Origin: an uncultured Oscillospiraceae bacterium
GTDB taxonomy: Bacteria; Bacillota; Clostridia; Oscillospirales; Oscillospiraceae
Length of the DNA stretch: 6,816 nucleotides
Reading direction: 5' to 3'
Assembly: GCA_934565775.1 (NCBI GenBank)
Contig: CAKTIN010000088.1
Span: forward strand, 1-6,816
Shown here: piece after piece, positions 4,401-6,816 of the stretch
Layout: every line of letters begins with the position of its first letter
How positions within the stretch are numbered: the first letter of the stretch is position 1
Program-made: the position numbers and the translations under genes
Notes under the pieces: generated by a model
Told to the model about the DNA's origin: nothing
Databases searched by the model: none
The model's input: the letters and a program-made list of their open reading frames with translations, nothing else

Positions 4401-6816
4401 ACTGCGAACCCCTACGGCACGGTCCAGGCCTTTATCCCGGACCGGACGGCGGTCAGCTCCACCTCCGGGATGCAGCTTTATGTGGCGGGGGCCAGCCTGA
4501 TCCGGAACGCAGGCGGCGACCTGAATGTTGTGATTTCCAATGCGGAGACCGGCGAGGTCTATAAGACGGTGGACCAGGGGGCGCAGTATGGCGCATACTA
4601 CAACTCCAGCGCTGCGGCCTGGGGCAATACGCCTCTGAACATTCCCCTGAACTGGAGCATTACGGACGCTATGGGCAACCCCCTGCCCGAGGGCACGAAG
4701 ATCAACGTGACCGTCAACGCCATCCCCGAGTACAACTGGGACCGCACTGCGGGCAAGATCGTGGGGACTCTGGGCGCAGGCGCGTCCTGGACCACCACGA
4801 TGATCGTGGATAACACGGCCCCCGAGATCACCGGCGTCAGCTACACCCAGGACGTGATGACGGGCAAGTCCCGCCTGACCGTGACCGGCAAGGACGACCG
4901 CTATCTGGCGGCAATCCTGGTGACCAATGCCCGGCAGACGGAGGTCCTGGCCCGGATGGGCGTGGATCAGACCCGGTTGGGCGCGACGACCACCGTGGAG
5001 CTGGATACCTCCGAGGTGAAGAACAGCGAGGTCTGCATCGTGGCGGTGGACTATGCCGGCAACATGGCCGCTTACAAGACCAAGCTGGGCGGCGGCAAGC
5101 AGGAAGAGATTGCCGACGGCAGCATCTATGCCAACAACGCCTTTGACTCCGCCTGGATCGCCTTCACCCCCGGCCAGATGGCCTCCTCCAAGACCCTGGC
5201 CTCCGGCAGCATCTATGCGGCGGACTGCGTGGAGGACTATGTGTTCTCCATCGATAAGGAAAAGCGCTTCTGCGTGGCGCCGCTGAGCGATCTGGAGGAG
5301 CAGACCTATATCGAGACCCTGGCCCTGCCCAGCAACGCGCTGGATATGGCTTATAACTACGCGGACGGCAAGATGTATGTGCTTTGCACCGAGAACCGTC
5401 TGTACACCGTGGACCTGCTGATGGGCACCCTGGAGATGGTGGGTACCGTCCCCCTGTCCGCCGGCCTGAGCTTTATGACCCTGGCCTGCGCCACGGACGG
5501 GACCTTCTACGCGGCGACCTACAGCGAATATAACTCCCGCCTGTACTCCTTCACGGTGGATGAGGAGGGCTTCCATGTGACGCCTTCTCCCAAGACCACG
5601 GGCATGAAGGTGGCCTTCCTCCAGTCCATGACCTATGACCACAACACCGGAAAGCTCTATCACGCCAACTACGGCGCAAAGACCTACTACACCACCCTTG
5701 TGACCTACGATCTTAAGACCGGCCTGGCTACCGTGGTGGACGAGCTGTATATGGCGGAGCTGTGCGGTATGTTTATCCCCAGAAAGGGCGGCTCCACCTT
5801 CGGCCCCTCCGAGAAGATCCAGGAAATCTCCCTGAGCAAGACGGATGTGAGCCTGATTAAGGGCAGCAGCGCCACCCTGGAGGTCTCCGCGAAGCCCTGG
5901 ACCGTGGTAAACCGGGACTGCACCTGGCGCAGCTCCAATGAGGCTGTGGCCACGGTGAGCGACGGCGAGATCAAGGCCGTAGGCGCGGGCACCTGCACCA
6001 TTACCGCAGCCTCCGTGCTGGACCCCAAGGTCACGGCAGAATGCACCGTCACCGTGCGGGAAGTGGATACGACCTTGGACGCGGTGATCTGGGACAGCGA
6101 CAGCAACGCCTGGTTCGCTTCCTTCAATACCAAGACCGTGCCCGGCTTCACCAAGCTCACCCAGGAGGCCTGCAAGCAGCAGCTCATGGCCGTGGCGGAT
6201 GCCGGCGGCATGACCTACGCAGCTTCCTATGTAGAGCAGGAGGGGAGCCTGACCTCCGCTCTGTATCTGGTGGGCAAGGACTACAGCCTGGAAAAGATCG
6301 GCGACGGCCAGAGAGCCTATACGGATCTGACCTGGGCCGCCGGCCTGGAGGGCGGGACCCTTCTGGCCACCTGCGGCCAGGGGATCCTGACCGTGGATCC
6401 CAGCACCGGCGATTACAGCGCGGCCTGGAACCTCTCCACCCTCTTCGGCGGGGCCAAGCTGGTTGGCATCGCCTATAAGAATACCGTGAACGACACGGTG
6501 AACGGTCTGACGGATCTCTGCCTGGTCCTGGACGAGAGCGGCAAGCTCTGGCAGATGGGGTTCTACGCAGGAGGCAGCGGCCTCATGTGCACCCTGCCCG
6601 AGCTGGTGGCCGATCTGGGCCGGACGACCGGCGGCTACGGCTACTTCAGCTCCCTGACTACGGACGGCGCCTATGTTTACTGTACCATGTGGAACGGACA
6701 GCAGTCCGATCTGATGGTGCTGGACCTCCAGAACGGCGCAGTGGCCAATCTGGGGAACTTCGGCGCGGCGAACGGGCCCGTGGTGGGCCTGCGGACTACG
6801 GTCCAGCAGCCGCCGC
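1458..6816 (+). CDS. Secreted multidomain S8 (subtilisin-like) serine protease, lactocepin/C5a-peptidase type, with dockerin and BIG2 domains (3' end outside window)
   Basis: An extracellular endopeptidase. The frame is unbroken for 1786 codons and runs off the window, so the C-terminus is unknown. Residues 1-28 are a signal peptide (MRK..RR, hydrophobic core, ASA cleavage). Residues 64-155 resemble the I9 propeptide. The catalytic domain (about 178-715) has D195 in GVIDTG, H286 in GDHGTHVSG, oxyanion N395 in ISAGN, and S646 in GTSMSAP. A PA domain is inserted at about 470-590 (GKIVLISRGG). Next come an Fn3-like domain (about 735-940) interrupted by a dockerin (804-866), further Fn3/Ig-like domains (about 990-1212, VDNTAP at 1117-1122), a propeller-like segment (1213-1450), a BIG2 domain (1455-1535), and more propeller-like sequence to the edge. 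The order matches streptococcal C5a peptidase and lactococcal cell-envelope proteinases, which supports digestion of extracellular protein. All catalytic residues are present. Substrate and cell anchoring cannot be told. A lipobox-like VLGC at 19-22 makes lipoprotein processing a weak alternative. Confidence 0.96.
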   Translation, partial: MRKQMLRRFLALALMLCLVLGCLPGASAADTSVNLELEQTPATVSPETGSAADGLLNEPADDEVLRVIIRFRSAPLTEKGYSTMGVSENQAAMAYCDQLKKEQRTQMETLSKKLGADLEIRYQFTIGVNGVATTLRYDQVKAVASLPGVAGVYIENQYEPDTDTPDTATAGEMIGSYNAWADGYTGAGSRIGVIDTGLDLDHPSFDEQAFLYGLERSAARFGKSVSDYDLLTQAEVAKVLPKLHAAEQFSGLSADEVYRNAKVPFGFNYIDESLDITHDNDTQGDHGTHVSGIATANTYVWTKDADGDLHADRQANGVVGVAPDAQLLTFKVFGRNGGAYDSDYMAAIEDAILLGCDTVNLSLGSSVPGHTYSAYDALFSSLTHTDTVVTISAGNKYSYAQFNNTGTKLQLTNDTVIDTVGSPGAFPNAFTIASVDNAGLTGVMPVFNGVGTSYSDTSENYGAKAFTTLDLSADQSGTKYDYVFLGDPETGKGIFGAEEDFEGLDLTGKIVLISRGGGVSFFVKANNAVQAGAAATVVYNNEKANSLNMNLTGYKYTQPAVLIPQNSAESILAASEKGENGLWGGTMTIKNQVTTVYNVPGGYQPSDFSSWGVPGNLDLKPEITAPGGNIWSTLTNGTYGSMSGTSMSAPSVTGMAAVVAQYLQETGLAKQEGLTVRALSQALLISTATPLKDDNGLEYSPRKQGAGFANVYNAVTSPAYLLTDAKSATDGKVKFNLGDDPERRGIYSFTFTINNLSNKAQRYALRADLNTMAVEQIDGEAYMSDSAYALSPEVEFKTDSAAGYAYDLSGDGVIDEQDAMLLLQIANGTREMPGEQTVSQYDFDKDGVITTADAQLYLAGLQKQAGSPNVYAQAIVVEAGKAVTVEGTVTLSDADRAYFAENYANGCYVEGYIYATEVYGQQPELSAPMLAYYGSWTDPSMFDKYVTLRDSVDENAAPYVGSGYANYLAMRAANSSSAYYLTANPYGTVQAFIPDRTAVSSTSGMQLYVAGASLIRNAGGDLNVVISNAETGEVYKTVDQGAQYGAYYNSSAAAWGNTPLNIPLNWSITDAMGNPLPEGTKINVTVNAIPEYNWDRTAGKIVGTLGAGASWTTTMIVDNTAPEITGVSYTQDVMTGKSRLTVTGKDDRYLAAILVTNARQTEVLARMGVDQTRLGATTTVELDTSEVKNSEVCIVAVDYAGNMAAYKTKLGGGKQEEIADGSIYANNAFDSAWIAFTPGQMASSKTLASGSIYAADCVEDYVFSIDKEKRFCVAPLSDLEEQTYIETLALPSNALDMAYNYADGKMYVLCTENRLYTVDLLMGTLEMVGTVPLSAGLSFMTLACATDGTFYAATYSEYNSRLYSFTVDEEGFHVTPSPKTTGMKVAFLQSMTYDHNTGKLYHANYGAKTYYTTLVTYDLKTGLATVVDELYMAELCGMFIPRKGGSTFGPSEKIQEISLSKTDVSLIKGSSATLEVSAKPWTVVNRDCTWRSSNEAVATVSDGEIKAVGAGTCTITAASVLDPKVTAECTVTVREVDTTLDAVIWDSDSNAWFASFNTKTVPGFTKLTQEACKQQLMAVADAGGMTYAASYVEQEGSLTSALYLVGKDYSLEKIGDGQRAYTDLTWAAGLEGGTLLATCGQGILTVDPSTGDYSAAWNLSTLFGGAKLVGIAYKNTVNDTVNGLTDLCLVLDESGKLWQMGFYAGGSGLMCTLPELVADLGRTTGGYGYFSSLTTDGAYVYCTMWNGQQSDLMVLDLQNGAVANLGNFGAANGPVVGLRTTVQQPP
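3867..4055 (+). other. Type I dockerin-like domain inside the protease (residues 804-866)
   Basis: Two F-hand calcium-binding repeats are visible. The first, DLSGDGVIDEQD, starts at D807, with ligand positions D807, S809, D811, D815 and D818. The second, DFDKDGVITTAD, starts at D842, with D842, D844, D846 and D853. Each is followed by a helix-like stretch (AMLLLQIANG and AQLYLAGLQKQ). The paired 12-residue loops about 35 residues apart are the hallmark of dockerins, which bind cohesin modules on scaffold proteins. Dockerins are usually at protein ends; this one lies within the Fn3-like region. No cohesin gene is in the window. Confidence 0.85.

Noticed and set aside
1860..5663. A 1267-codon open frame on the - strand, entirely inside the protease gene
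   Set aside because: It is codon-aligned with the protease frame, so its stops could only arise from TTA, CTA or TCA codons, which the GC-biased protease avoids; its stop is the CTA at 1860-1862. The translation is a low-complexity G/H/V/R-rich string with no domains. The + strand frame has a full S8 triad, a promoter and a ribosome binding site.

Overview
The window looks like the chromosome of a Gram-positive anaerobe of the Clostridia, probably an Oscillospiraceae/Ruminococcaceae-type gut or rumen bacterium. The evidence is the Bacillota-style 23S and 5S rRNA sequences, tRNAs that encode their own CCA ends, canonical sigma-A promoters, and a secreted protein that combines a cell-envelope subtilase with a dockerin and a BIG2 domain. 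The protein gene is GC-rich, with third positions mostly G or C. The genus cannot be fixed from this sequence.

Layout, all on the + strand. (1) Positions 1-729 are the distal part of an rRNA operon: the 3' end of 23S rRNA, tRNA-Lys(CTT), tRNA-Glu(CTC), 5S rRNA, and a strong intrinsic terminator. The two tRNAs lie between 23S and 5S. A good sigma-A-type promoter (TTGACA, 17-base spacer, TAAAGT with an upstream TG) lies between tRNA-Glu and 5S. (2) Positions 730-1378 hold no convincing protein gene. They do hold ordered RNA-like structure: a TATAAT box, a Shine-Dalgarno followed by a seven-codon frame, two hairpins that share a repeated motif, and an intrinsic terminator whose 3' arm can pair instead with an upstream segment, as in an attenuator. 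(3) A near-consensus promoter at 1379-1407, with a perfect 13-base palindrome between its elements, drives one very large gene. That gene starts at 1458 and is still open at the window edge (1786 codons visible).

The large gene encodes a secreted, multidomain S8 serine protease of the lactocepin/C5a-peptidase type. It has a signal peptide, an I9-like propeptide, and a catalytic domain with D195, H286, N395 and S646 and a PA insert. These are followed by Fn3-like domains, with a two-repeat dockerin apparently inserted inside the first one. The C-terminal part resembles a beta-propeller interrupted by a BIG2 domain. A plausible role is digestion of extracellular protein by an enzyme held on a cell-surface scaffold through the dockerin. 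The rRNA operon and the protease gene are independent transcription units.

The items most worth a second look are the nested dockerin, the attenuator-like element at 1093-1156, the motif-sharing hairpins at 988-1050, and the extra promoter in front of 5S.
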